Below, one piece after another: positions 35,201 to 45,070 of a stretch of 64,000 bases of DNA. The DNA lies in assembly GCA_021014325.1 (NCBI GenBank), contig CM037473.1:11780696-11844695 (forward strand), given 5' to 3'. This stretch comes from Plazaster borealis (Eukaryota; Echinodermata; Asteroidea; Forcipulatida; Labidiasteridae). The notes beneath the pieces were generated by a model that worked only from the letters and a program-made list of their open reading frames with translations, had not been told where the DNA came from and ran no database searches. The translations under genes and the position numbers were made by a program. Position 1 is the first letter of the stretch, and the number at the start of each line of letters is the position of its first letter.

Positions 35201-38200
35201 AAGAAAAAGTGCTGTGCCCTTTTCTAAAACAAAGTTCAGACCCTTGCCCTCTTCTGGAATTTCTCTGCAAACTCAAACTGATGTTCAATCTTCTCACCTC
35301 ATTGGTTGTTTCTGTATGAGGTTGTCCCCTGATATTGGGACCCAGGAAACCCTGAAGGGTGTAAGTCACTCCTTTCACTTGTTCCATCCATCCCTTCTCA
35401 ACCTTCCCAAAGTGGAGCACCTTTCCATCGCACGGACTCACCTGATGATGAAAATATAATACATGATTTCACAAATTACAAGGGGCATCAACAGGGTTCT
35501 TCCCATTTCGTCCGATATTCGGCCGATACATCTTTTAAATTGTTTTTGCAAAAAAAATCACGAGAAAAACCATATAGAATGCTCCAGATTGCACAGTAGG
35601 GCTTTTAAAACCAAGATAAACACCAAGTAGAAAACATTACGAAGACCTTGTTTCAATTCAGCGTGCTTCGGCCAAACATCCAAAATTTTGGGTCCAGAAT
35701 GCCCCACAGTTTTGAACAATCCTGGGGAGAACCCTCCACCAAGGCAATGACAAGGAGACATTTCCGGGTGAACCAAACCTGTACTTTGTCATTAATAAAA
35801 AAAGATCAGATGTATTGTAACAGTAGGGCCTATAGCTGAAATTAGAAAATATATTCTCTCTAAACATGTACATACTAATTCATCCCTGACAGACTTGTCA
35901 CTGCTGTTGTTGACATCAGTCCAATTCATATTGCAACTCAGGTCCGACTTCACTCTTGATCAGTTACTTGTGAACATCCTTAATGCTTATAGGGAATTTT
36001 TGTTTGTTTAACTGATCAAAAGTGAAGTCTTTACACATCCAAAGAGATGGAGCAGGAGCAAAACCTTTAAAATTTGTGCACATATTTTAAAATAAATTTA
36101 ATGAAAATATTACCTAATGGCAAATCAAAACAATCTTTATCTATTTGTCAAATTACTGAAGTTCATCTAACAACCATGAGAGATTTTTACAATTCAAAGT
36201 TCCATGTCAACGAAGTAAAGAATTGAATCGAGCTAATGAAAGGGCCGTAAAAAACCCCATTGATGTACAGTATACAGCTAGTACCTTTACATACACTCCG
36301 CCAATGAATTCGTAAGGATGTATCCAAAACAATCCTTACAACTCGCCCCAAAAGTATTTACTTTGGGCTTTAATTTCAATAAAATCATACCAAGACCAAA
36401 ACAAAAGCCAAGTCTCTGATTGATGATCATCGATTCCACAAGGTCGAACGATAACCATCAACTAAACCTGAATGACTAAAGTTGGACCTTAGCACTTGAT
36501 AAACTGAAATAAATAAATCACAACAAAGGAAAAAAACAACAAACCCGTTATCTGACTCTTATGGACTTTGGAATGACAGCTGAATTTATTAAGTGAGTCA
36601 GGTCAGAAAACAATAGTAACACTGTGATAGCGTAGTATTGTTGTGATGACCAGAATCATATTTATCAGTTGATACTACACGAGTAAAAGCTGAATGGAAA
36701 AGTACAAAGCCATTCCTACTCGTGTACATTCTGTAGCAGCACCCTGACAAAGTCTTCGATTACGAGAAGTAGACCATTTCTATGCGTTTTATAGTTTAAT
36801 ATCAAAAGATCAATTGACATTTTCTATCCCACGGCAATGAAAGAACCACTTGACCGTGACCAGCAGTTTAAACATCCACAATCCTAATAATAGTTTGTGA
36901 ACTATCAACTGACCAACTGACCTGACCATTACACACACAAAATTTTGATACAAATTCATTAACTTGTGTTCTCTTACTTTTGACCCCCAGCCCCAAGGGG
37001 CTACCCCCTCCCCCCAACCCCTACTAAGGGAGTCTGGAGTATTGTCACTATTTATGAGGTTATTTTCAATCCCGTCATACAATACTTACTGAGCAACTGG
37101 AAATTAACATTCTACACTGTAGTTCTGTTTTGATTGTACAACGTTTACACCAACTCTGGATCTACTGGAATTTCAACTAAAAATTGAAAGCCCAGTTCAT
37201 CAACAAGAGATTTGTGTATAGCTTTCTGTGCAGGATTATGGGGGATGTTTTATCTACTTACGAGAGATCTTGTTTGCTCCACGGGTCTTACTCCAGGCTT
37301 CAGCTCACGACGAAAGAAGTCACTAAGGTTCTGGTACAACGTCAGATCTTCAACTAAGGCCTCAGATACATTACAGTCAAAAAGTCGTGCATAAAGTCCA
37401 TAAATAGGCTTCCTAAGCAAATGGGGTACGTCCAGACTGTTAACTTGGCCCCACAGACGAGAAGTAAAGCGAAACGGCAACGCCTTGTAGACATTTATCT
37501 GGAAATACAAAATAAAGGCAAAGAATGCCATTAATGCAACAATAATTAAAGGCATCAAATTAATAAACCTCAAGGGAAACTGACTGGGTAAATTTTAAAT
37601 GATATGGGGTTGAACAAAGAAAAATTGACTAGAGCAGGATTTGAACCAATGACCTCCACCGGCCTCCAGATTAACGTGCCGGCACTCTACCAACTGAGCT
37701 ATCTAGCCCTTGTTGGCGGTCTCCCTATTTTGTCAATATATATTTGTTCGGGGTGCCAGTCAGTTGCATGGCTGCAACTTCAACCCCAAGTCATTCACTA
37801 AAGGCATCACATCAAGGTTGTTTTTTTATTATAATTTGTTTCCAATCTCTATTTTTCAAAAAACACACCATCCAACTAACCTTTACTTTGGTAATGACCC
37901 CGGAAAAAAAACTAGTGTAATGTTCATCCAAGCCTTTGTTATTAGAGTAGCAAGCAACCTGCAAAATCCTTTCGTCTGAAGTGCACCCGTTGATTAGAAA
38001 TCAATAAAATTATGTCCAAAATATTTGAATCTCAAAAGATCGCCAGCCGGCAACTCTTGGAGATGCGGTTGGTTCCTAAACTGTCACCTTGTAAACGTGG
38101 CTGGATTCAACGTTCTTGATGGAAAGACTGTAACAGTGTAAAGTACTGTATTGCTGTTTTCTCAACAAGTAATGTACATGTTAGTGTTAGGCACTATATT

Positions 38201-41200
38201 CAACTGAAACTTTTGCAGGTGACTTGATTGTGTCTTTTTTGATAATAATTTGCCTACAAATCAGCATTACATGTATGTTGAAAAAAGGGGAAAGTATATC
38301 TTTGGTTTTTGGAACAGTTCGATTGTTTTAATCCTATATATAAATGTAGATATACAATCAAACTAACCTGTGAAAAAAAAATCATTTCAAAAGAAGGTTG
38401 TGTTTTTGAGATATCGCTGAAAATCCGGAGCGTTTTTGTCCACGCAGGAGGAATAAACCGTAATTGGAATGCACAATCTGAGAATCGTATCTGACAGTTA
38501 AGTTTCTCAGATTCAAATTTTGGGGGATAAAAACTTATATCTTTTTCCATAACCACATTACTTCGAAGTGAAATGATTCTCAAAATGCTTTACTATCAAA
38601 GCTGCTGTACTTCTAAAACCAAATAGGTTTTTATTGCCATTAATTTTAAGAGTGATTACGATACCTTCCCTTGAAAACAATAAGTGGGGATGTTTTGTCA
38701 TGGAATTTTTTGATGCTTTCACGTGATAGTGACAGCATGCACAAAATCCATGACAAAACATCCCCATGCTTTTTGTTGTTTTCAAGGGAAGGTTATCGTT
38801 TGGTAATCACTCTTAAAAAAATTAATCACCAGATCATAAGGCTCATTTCAATTGCTGCAATCAAAATAATCAATAATTTGGACTAGTACAGTAGTAATTG
38901 GTATGACTGACGAACTAACACTTACTTACGGTATTAAAAATTGCATACTGACAATAGTATTTATATTAGTAATACTGTATCTTATTCAATGAATATTTTC
39001 TAAAATAAACCGCCACACTCAGCCTATTTGTTTTTTGTAGTACAAAAACTGACCTTCGCAAGACAATGTCTTGTTAACGTTATTCCAAACTAGAATTAAA
39101 AGATATGTAGAGTTGATAAACGGACATTTTGGCACAATTTATGGGGCTATTTTCAACCTGGAAAAACAAAACTATGCACTATCATCATCATTATGCAGAA
39201 ACGACAACTTTGGGGTTTTTTAATATCTAAATTTCAATCAGCTGCAGCCAATCTTTTCTTGTGTTATTTCCCAGAGCAGGTTGTACTCACTCTCTTAGTC
39301 GACTTCCCCTCTCCGATTTTCAAAAAGTCTGATGTTGTTTCCCCACTTTCTTTGCTACTTGTATTGATCTCATCGTCTTTGAACAGCCAATCCACGTTAA
39401 AATCTTCGTCGTTTTCAGCAGCAAGCGGGAGCCGCTCCGCAAGAGCAGCGGGGTCGCCGTCCGATGGAACGGCCAGGAAACGAGCCAAAGGCAGCAGGTG
39501 AAAACCAATCCGCAGACAGGCATTGCATGGATTTAACCTTTGAAAATACGGGATACGGTCCAGGAAAGGGCAGAGATTCGTGTAGATGAAGTACCACAGC
39601 TCAAGAAGAACGAAAACAGACAACAGCATAGGAAACTGGCTTATAACCAGCAGCGATTCGATAGCCATTTTGAGTTGAGAATGTGGGCGAGGTGACTTGT
39701 TCCAGGTCCTCGGGTCTCCCCCCGTACGTCAGCAGACCGACGGTTACTAACTATCGATCTGTCTGTCTGTCCGAACAGAAACGAGTAGACAGCCCCGGTA
39801 CGGACGTCAATGCATTCTTCAACCAAATCTACTGTGTTCCGCCATTCTTAAAAGATAACGTATTGTGTGGCACGTTTTGTTTTATATTTATGATTTTATG
39901 AGATTATTCCGTTCTAGTTCTGTCAATAACACATCCAAATCGATTCCCCGCCCCACCAACAAACAGTACACATGTCCGTCTCGCAGCGCGTGTGTGCGCG
40001 TGCCCAGTTTCCTCAGCGATCAGGCGATATTTTGTGTGTAAATCTAAACGTGTAGTTAAAACTGACAGTGTGAGTAGTTTAATGCATATGCAGCCATCTA
40101 CACGTTCACATTATTAAAGCCAGAACCGGTGAACATAGACTTGCCACAATCTATTCCGGGGTTGTGGTGGTGGGGGTCGTCAGGATGGGGTTGGTGGGAG
40201 TGGTGGTGGCAGAGCATGGAGGAGGGGGTGGGGGTTACTCAGGGTTTGTGGGGGGGGGGGAAGTGTATTGTGAGGATCGGGTAGTTTTAGTCGAGAGGAT
40301 TGTAGGTTGGATAGTGTGGGGTGGGTATACAGTGTACAGTATATAGTTTATTTTTAGGATTGAACAACTGGAATTTTCACATTCCTTTTGGACCGATATG
40401 CAAGATCCATAATCATGTTTGTACAGAAAAAACAGGGTTCAAAATCAAAAGGAGGAAAGCAAAGGAGAGGGTGATCTTGACAAATTAAATCTTTAATGTA
40501 ACATATTGTTGAAAAACAAAAAACACAGATAATCAAGTGTTAAATAGATAAACTTAAGTTTCATGTTTCGTTTCCTAAAACAAGACATATAATAGGGGCA
40601 AACAATCTTTTTGAAATTTTAAAAATGCTTGGCTTGATTAATAGGAAAATCCAATTTTTTTTCTTTCTTTCTTCAATCTACAACATTGGCTTTATAAATA
40701 AGATCTGGGTTCATCAAACAGATCTGTATCAAGGCCAAAATAAATAAAACACCAATCGCATGCATACTTCAAGTATAATTGTTGAAATTATTATATAAAC
40801 CCAAATAAGGCACTTAGGGAAATTGTTAACCACGCATGTAAATACAAAACACAGATAATCAAGTGTTAAATAGATAAACTTAAGTTTCGTAAAACTATAT
40901 ACACACTAAGGGGGAAAAAAATTTGAAATATTAAAAATGCTTGGCTTGATTAATAGGAAAATCTAACATTTTTTGTTTCAATCTACAACATTGGCTTTAT
41001 AAATAGGATTTGGGTTCATCAAACAGATCTGTATCAAGGTCACAATAAAATAAAACAACAATCGCATGCATACTTCAAGTAAAATAACTGTGAAATTATT
41101 ATATTAACCCAAATAAGGACGCTTAGGGAAATTGTTAACCGTACATGTAGGCCTAAATAGTCAGAATGCACAAGTTTATCCACAGCTGTTATAATTTGGT

Positions 41201-43024
41201 TCTTGTCACCTTGCAAGAATGATGGTCACAATGTTAAAATATACATTTTTTCACAACAAAGGTCAAGATTTAGGATCATGCCTGAGCAATTAGCAACCTG
41301 TGTATTTTGTTTCTTCTTTGAAGACAGCACTTCCAATGAAGAAAGAATAACCATTGCTTATTCTGGATTTCTGATAGCTGCAATTGAAACAACTATTGTC
41401 CAAACGTGTACAGAATGTGTCATAAAAGCTTAGCCTTTGAATCTTTTTCAAAGTTTAGGCTAATATTTTGAAAAGTCATATCTCCTGAACTACATAAAGG
41501 CCCTGTCTCACAGTCACATTGGCGTTTTAGCCAGCGTATGCTGACGTATGAAAAATTTGGCAAATAAGTAACTTGGTCTCTGTTTATGAAGTAAAGTTAG
41601 ACACTTAGGCCTTCCAATTTAAATAGTAATGACGTCATTATCTTTAACAGCGCCCTCTCGTGACAAGTTTTAAAATGTACATTTTTGCTGGAAACCTGTT
41701 GCAAGTTCAAAAAGATCTCAATTCAACTTAGCACATACTTTTTCATCAGTCAAAGTGGACCACCTAGATCTAATTTGATGGAACTTTCAGAGGTTTGTTG
41801 ATGGTGTGTCCATTGAAAAACAGAAAATAGGAACGAAAAACTCTTTAAAAATGGGATCAGACCTTCCCTATATTAGTTCAACTGTTCAAAACAACAAATT
41901 AATTACCTGCCATGGTGTTGCCAAACCCTCCTCTGGGTTGACCCCCTTCAACTGTTTCCGTTTCTCTCTTTTCTTAATATGTCCGTACTGTAAATAGCAG
42001 ATATACGCAAAACCCACTCCAAGAGGAATGGGTGTCCACTTCAAGGTTTTAAAGTAATTAATAAAGGCTACTCTGAAGCGCCTTGTCCAAGAGGTGTTTT
42101 GAGCTGCATGGAGAAACAACAACTCTTTCAAATTAATTCCTTATATTATAGTTATGTGATTAATACAAAATATTCTAATCTATTTATTTTTATGCAACCA
42201 GGTTATAGACTTGTAACCTTTGACATCTCATGATAATACAAAAGAGCCACAGAGCCTGGATTTCCTGCAGGCACGATTTATACACAGCCCAATGGATCAA
42301 CACATAAGATTTTATATTTTATAGAGATTGCACTGTTTGATTTTTATCGACTTTTGATATGCAGAATAAAGGGGGCACATCTCAAAACTTGATCAGCTGT
42401 TAATATTTATATAACTTGAATTTATGTGGACGTTTAATATGACACAAAATGTATCATTTCCCATATATGACCAGTGAAGTATCTTGCAAACCAGAAATGC
42501 CCTGGAAGTTACAAGGGCACTTTTTTGCAAACAAAGGTTACAACAGGTTTCTGTAGGTGACAGAATGTTCTCTGTAATTGGCCCTCAACTATGGAACCAG
42601 CTTCCTAAGCAACTTAGGGAAGCCAACAATGTTGATAGGTTCAAGGCTGGCCTTAAGACAAACCTTTTTAAGCGTGCTTTTTTTAAACCACTAGTGTAGT
42701 AGTTAGCAATGGCCAATTTGATATTTTAGTGTACCGGAAATTACCTTTTTATTGTATTTTCTTTAAAGTTTTTAAACTGTATGGATTGTCTTTATTCTTC
42801 AAATTGTTAAGTACCCAGGAGCATGTTTCATGGATGGACACTATATAAATTGTCATTATTAGTCATATTAGTATTATTATAAACAGGGTCTATTTTTATT
42901 GTCATTTAGATTAAACCGACTCTTTACCTTTACTAGCATCACTTGCATAGGTCCTTGGTAATTTTTTTCCAGAAAATGCACAAGTTCTCTGCTTTCTGAA
43001 GTGACCGTGTACAAATACCTCCAT
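29035..43024 (-). CDS. PISD: Phosphatidylserine decarboxylase (whole gene, two start exons)
   Basis: The enzyme converts phosphatidylserine to phosphatidylethanolamine, in mitochondria of most animals. Coding exons on the minus strand: 43024-42928, 42103-41907, 37498-37262, 35441-35298, 33741-33597, 30235-30075 and 29283-29035; all phases close, giving 409 residues. An alternative first exon, 39668-39291, gives 437 residues. Visible features: SPCDG with the probable catalytic Asp182, GDYHRFHSP with the probable catalytic His259, and the LGST autocleavage motif near the C-terminus (Ser378 becomes the pyruvoyl group; 409-residue numbering). Length and motif order match metazoan PISD. All introns are GT-AG except one GC-AG donor at 33596. 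The introns hold SINEs, MITEs and a LINE tail. Identification is very secure; use of the two starts is inferred. Confidence 0.95.
29285..30070. other. PISD intron with repeat fragment
   Basis: Contains a decayed copy of the GGGCCCAATTTCATGG-ended repeat at about 29707-29885 (CCAATTTCATGAAGCTACAT to AACAGCTTTATGG), truncated at both ends. Nothing else is supported. Confidence 0.45.
30075..30235 (-). CDS. PISD: PISD exon with ATNVGSI motif
   Basis: Acceptor TCTGCCCTTGCAG, donor TGAG|GTAAGC. Encodes [33 protein letters not shown] and [16 protein letters not shown], the conserved core preceding the processing site. Confidence 0.95.
30300..31420 (-). mobile_element. tRNA-derived SINE split by a DNA-transposon insertion
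   Basis: Reading the minus strand, the head begins at about 31420 (GTGGCGTGGCCGAGCGGTTT), is interrupted at 31390, and resumes at 30607 (ATTGGACTCAAGTTCTGG), then box B GGTTCGAATCCC and the body TGTGTCCTTGAGCAAGACAC down to about 30300. Removing the insert and one target copy restores a head that matches the SINE at 1017. Confidence 0.85.
30608..31381. mobile_element. Non-autonomous DNA transposon with 9-bp target duplication
   Basis: The 774-base insert has G-run/CGGACACG at the left (30610-30629) and CGTGTCCG/C-run at the right (31358-31380), a terminal inverted repeat of about 17 bases. GAGTCCAAT flanks it on both sides (30599-30607 and 31382-31390). There is no transposase. Nine-base duplications are typical of MULE-type transposases, but the TIR is G-rich and unusual, so the superfamily is open. 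Confidence 0.82.
31565..32300. repeat. Interleaved inverted and direct repeats
   Basis: GAGAAAAGGTG..(T)GAGGCGAGTAGT at 31568-31625 is inverted at 31851-31920. AAGCCTGCCAGCATTAATTA..GCATGCATGAAGTGTA at 31784-31846 is inverted at 32138-32206. A block around TACTGAAAGGAGTCC at about 32080-32155 is repeated directly at about 32227-32298. It lies in the PISD intron 30236-33596. It may be a composite foldback element. Confidence 0.7.
33597..33741 (-). CDS. PISD: PISD exon with catalytic His; GC donor
   Basis: 48 codons plus one base. Encodes [18 protein letters not shown] and ends HRRHFP. The donor reads CCAG|GCTAGT: taking a nearby GT instead would create an in-frame stop, whereas the GC donor restores the conserved Gly with the next exon. 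This is therefore a GC-AG intron. Confidence 0.93.
34174..34314. mobile_element. Palindromic MITE (GACTAGTCTTA family), copy 1
   Basis: TCGATCTCACAAAACTCTTCC at the left and GAGATAAGACTAGTCTTATC with TTGTGAAATCGGCCCCTGG at the right are roughly inverted, with ACTAGTC cores repeated inside. A second copy is at 56111-56260, in the opposite orientation. It sits in a PISD intron. Confidence 0.7.
34968..35092. mobile_element. Short MITE with GGGCCCAATTTCATGG ends
   Basis: Begins GGGCCCAATTTCATGGCTCT and ends GGCCATGAAATTGGACC, imperfect inverted ends about 120 bases apart, with TTCTGCGCTTAC / CATAATTCTGTGG inside. The same element is at 55552-55673; related longer elements are at 51640 and 56262. 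Confidence 0.72.
35298..35441 (-). CDS. PISD: PISD exon with SPCDG motif
   Basis: 48 codons, phase 0 at both ends (acceptor TTTCATCATCAG, donor TGAG|GTGAGA). Encodes [12 protein letters not shown], with the conserved Asp of the serine-protease-like autocleavage triad, and [15 protein letters not shown]. Confidence 0.95.
35500..37250. other. PISD intron, no other feature
   Basis: AT-rich sequence between the exons at 35441 and 37262. The open frames here are short and without domains. A C-rich strip lies at 36985-37022. Confidence 0.5.
37262..37498 (-). CDS. PISD: PISD common exon (first shared)
   Basis: 79 codons, phase 0 at both ends (acceptor TTTGTATTTCCAG, donor CTCTC|GTAAGT). Contains [15 protein letters not shown] and [19 protein letters not shown], both strongly conserved in animal PISD. 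Both start exons can splice to it. Confidence 0.95.
37575..37790 (-). mobile_element. tRNA-derived SINE, family 3, copy 1
   Basis: On the minus strand the head reads AGATAGCTCAGTTGGTAGAG (box A) and GGTTCAAATCCTGCTCTAGT (box B end), preceded by GGGAGACCGCCAAC and followed by CTTTGTTCAACCCCATATCA. The plus-strand copy at 56636-56810 shares both the tRNA head and the flanking body. The anticodon region is diverged; it is not a functional tRNA. Confidence 0.75.
38262..38660 (-). mobile_element. Kolobok/T2-like MITE, reverse copy
   Basis: Reverse of the family order: AACTAACCTGTGAAAAAA, GTCCACGCAGGAGGAAT, CTGAGAATCGTATCTGACAG and AAACCAAATAGGTTTTTATT, ending AAGAGTGATTAC where a large hairpin begins. 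Located in the PISD intron between the alternative first exon and the first shared exon. Confidence 0.65.
38641..38825. repeat. Long intronic hairpin, about 70-base arms
   Basis: TAATTTTAAGAGTGATTACG at the left is the inverse of the right end (GGTAATCACTCTTAAAAAAA), and CCTTCCCTTGAAAACAA / TTGTTTTCAAGGGAAGG and GTGGGGATGTTTTGTCATGG / TCCATGACAAAACATCCCCA continue the stem. The loop is about 40 bases. Transcribed in the PISD pre-mRNA, it would form a long double-stranded RNA. Confidence 0.88.
39291..39668 (-). CDS. PISD: PISD alternative first exon (hydrophobic N-terminus)
   Basis: A 126-codon start exon beginning [20 protein letters not shown], with no acceptor site before its ATG and a donor AGA|GTGAGT in phase 0 that fits the exon at 37498. 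Two hydrophobic segments (about residues 7-30 and 52-65), separated by a proline/cysteine-containing turn, are followed by an acidic linker. It lacks the basic presequence of the other start. Human PISD also has a second splice form with a different hydrophobic N-terminus that goes to lipid droplets/ER; the parallel is an inference. The upstream 180 bases (39670-39850) are CpG-containing and could be its promoter. Confidence 0.8.
40157..40335 (+). repeat. G-rich low-complexity tract
   Basis: GTGGTGGGGGTCGTC, GGGGTTGGTGGGAGTGGTGG, GGAGGGGGTGGGGG and a run of ten G at 40251-40260. Several G-quadruplex patterns are possible. The open frame across it (Gly/Val-rich) is low complexity and is not a gene. 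Confidence 0.8.
40516..41150 (+). repeat. 326-bp tandem duplication
   Basis: ACACAGATAATCAAGTGTTA starts at 40523 and again at 40849. Both copies continue through GCTTGGCTTGATTAATAGGA, CAAACAGATCTGTATCAAGG and AAATTGTTAACC with moderate divergence. It lies in the PISD intron upstream of the alternative first exon. Confidence 0.9.
41907..42103 (-). CDS. PISD: PISD coding exon 2, membrane-anchor exon
   Basis: Acceptor TTTCTCCATGCAG, donor GCAG|GTAATT; enters in phase 1 and leaves in phase 0. It encodes a basic stretch (WTRRFRV), a hydrophobic segment around [17 protein letters not shown] and a charged KKREKRKQ tail. This is the inner-membrane anchor arrangement of mitochondrial PISD. Confidence 0.82.
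42484..42870 (+). mobile_element. LINE 3' end fragment (CR1/L2-like)
   Basis: An open stretch at 42484-42699 encodes the far C-terminal part of a LINE ORF2 ([15 protein letters not shown] and [11 protein letters not shown], comparable to RYHGPRLWNSI in the LINE at 10127). A 3' UTR and a TCATTATTAGTCATATTAGT tail repeat follow. It sits antisense in the first PISD intron. Confidence 0.8.
42928..43024 (-). CDS. PISD: PISD coding exon 1, mitochondrial-type start
   Basis: Starts [20 protein letters not shown] and is rich in Arg/Lys with few acidic residues, as expected for a mitochondrial targeting segment. Donor AAAG|GTAAAG, phase 1. A pyrimidine-rich acceptor (TTATTTTTCCTGCAG) lies eight bases before the ATG, so a non-coding exon probably precedes it. 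Confidence 0.75.
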
Positions 43025-43442
43025 GACGATTTGCTGCAGGAAAAATAAACATCATATATTTAGTATAAATAATATCGCTCAGTTTACATACTATTTACTA
43101 TTTTCAAAACAAATCATCAGGAATGAAAAACTTAAAAAGTAAAATCTTTACTCTGAAACATTGTGTATTAATTCCACTTCTAATCACTCCACAATTGTAC
43201 CATTATTGCTTTATTCAATTAATGAAAGTCAAGTTTCCCATGTAGTGGCATGGTATGGTTCAAAACATTATCTCAGTCTTAAAAATATGAGAAAGTCACA
43301 TAATCAATTCTAAATATTATTACATTCAAAGTTATAATAACACAGTTATCACGGACATCGATTAAAATTATCGTAGCTGATCACTATCACGGTGCAAATA
43401 ACTATAAACAGGCTAAATGTTCATAAAAGCAAACATTCTTAC

Positions 43443-43650
43443 CACCTAACAACTATTCAGAAAAGTGTACAGCTCGAAATTCATTGCGTAAAGGCACATG
43501 TGTTAATGTGTACGGAAGTTGCGAAACAACTGCAGAATTAATGCATCTTAGACGTATACCAACACTAGTCTGACGATGTGTTTAACTTGTCACCAGACTA
43601 TTTGTATTAAACTTGTACAAGTCCAATACCTTTACCAAGCACTGCACTCA
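43443..43650 (-). promoter_or_regulatory. PISD: Possible PISD 5' UTR exon and promoter
   Basis: A donor-like GGTG|GTAAGA lies at 43442 on the minus strand, and an acceptor precedes the coding start at about 43032, so a non-coding exon ending near 43443 is plausible. No TATA box is evident. The exact start is unknown. Confidence 0.35.
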
Positions 43651-43884
43651 GAGAGGGCGCACTAATTATCATAGACTGGCTTTTGTTTTCTTTTCTTTTT
43701 CAAATAATCGATTTTGCTGGCGTGCATTCTTCCAAAGTGTTGATAAATAGAAGTTAGAATTATACCAGATGCATGGCATGCGAAGTGAAAACATATTAAT
43801 GTTTTCTCTGCGGTAACACCATCATTAGCTCACATTGTGAGCTGTGGTTGTGCTGAGAAGAACCGGCGACAGGGGATTGTACAA

Positions 43885-43930
43885 CAACGTATTTGACGTT
43901 TCGATCAGGATGCTCTGATCGTCTTCAGAA
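43885..43930 (-). ncRNA. Hammerhead-ribozyme-like core (Penelope-type relic)
   Basis: On the minus strand: CTGAAGA (43928-43922), then GATCAG-loop-CTGATC as stem II, then GAAAC (from 43903), then a four-pair stem III ACGT/ACGT (43899-43896 and 43890-43887). These are the conserved hammerhead elements CUGANGA and GAAA in order. One C is extra before stem II, and stem I pairing is not visible, so catalytic activity is doubtful. Penelope-like retroelements are known to carry hammerhead motifs; no Penelope coding sequence is seen here. Confidence 0.4.
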
Positions 43931-44309
43931 AAAAGCAAATCTTACTAGATTGTATCTCCATTTTGCAAATTTTTAAAAACCTTTTGTAAGGGGGGGTCCT
44001 AATTATCGTGTTCGCCGTTTTTACTGGGCTAGGGGTGCTCTCCTTAAATACTTTGCCAGAAAGTTGCACAGAGTTAAGTTGTTTTAAGTTTAACTTCAAA
44101 GTCGTTAATTTCTCAAAAATACATAGGAGGAACACTTCAGGTCGGGGTCAGAACATCACTGTTTTACAACCACATTAGACAGTTGATTGTACCGTAGAGG
44201 GCGCTATATAGCCACGGTATGGTAGTGCCCTTTCGAAATAAATTATGAAAAGGGAATCCCAGGTGCAAAATTATATTCCAATGCATACTATTACTAAAAA
44301 GGTCTGTAT

Positions 44310-44680
44310 TCGTTTGGTAATGACTCTGAAAATTAATGGCAATAAAAATTTACTTGGTAAGAAGTACAGCAGCTTTGGATAGTTCAATGCATTTTGAGAA
44401 ACTTGCATTTTGCAATGCATTTTGAGAAACTTTTCACTTCGAAGGACTGCGGGTATGGACAAAGATATCACTTTTTATCATCCCCCAAAAAAAATGAATC
44501 TGAGAAGCGTTACTGCAGTAACGTTTCTCAGATAGTATATTATTCCCAATTGCAGATTATTCTTCCTACGTGGACTATAACCGCTCCAGATTTTCGGCAA
44601 AATCTCAAAAACGCTATCACCCTTTTGAAATGAAATTTTCACAGTTAGTTTTATGGTATTTTTTTCCAGACTTATTGATA
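44310..44680 (+). mobile_element. Kolobok/T2-like MITE, copy upstream of PISD
   Basis: Carries CGTTTGGTAATGACTC, AAATTTACTTGGTAAGAAGT, the palindrome CTGAGAAGCGTTACTGCAGTAACGTTTCTCAG (about 44498-44530), GTGGACTATAACCGCTCCAG and TTTTCACAGTTAGTTTTATGG. The right end is truncated. A short internal duplication (GCATTTTGAGAAACTT) occurs at about 44390-44431. Confidence 0.75.
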
Positions 44681-45070
44681 TGTAAGGGACTTGTGGGTCA
44701 ACGTCGAAATAATCGCTCCCGGAAAAACCAATCCGGAGTTCACAGAAACCATGAATATGTAACCGGATGTTCAAGTCACTTAGACTTTTACTATCAAATT
44801 GTCAATGGTATTATCAATGGCCTTGCGTTTTGTTTGGAGTGACTCAGTGGATACTCTAAACAACAATAAGACCACTCACAGTGGCCGAAGCTCAACAAGT
44901 CCGGTATGAGGGCTAAGTTGTTTTAGCCTGCACTGAAGTACATGTACGGCTGTGTAGTTAAAGAGTAATTGTTTGAGATCTCGATGACGCAGAGAGGTCA
45001 TGTCGAAGCGGGGGAGGCAATACGAATCCCGACATGTGGCAGAGGGTGTGCCCCCAAATGTTCCCACATT

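Noticed and set aside
40164..40346. Gly/Val-rich frame of 60 codons
   Set aside because: Translation of a G-rich simple tract.
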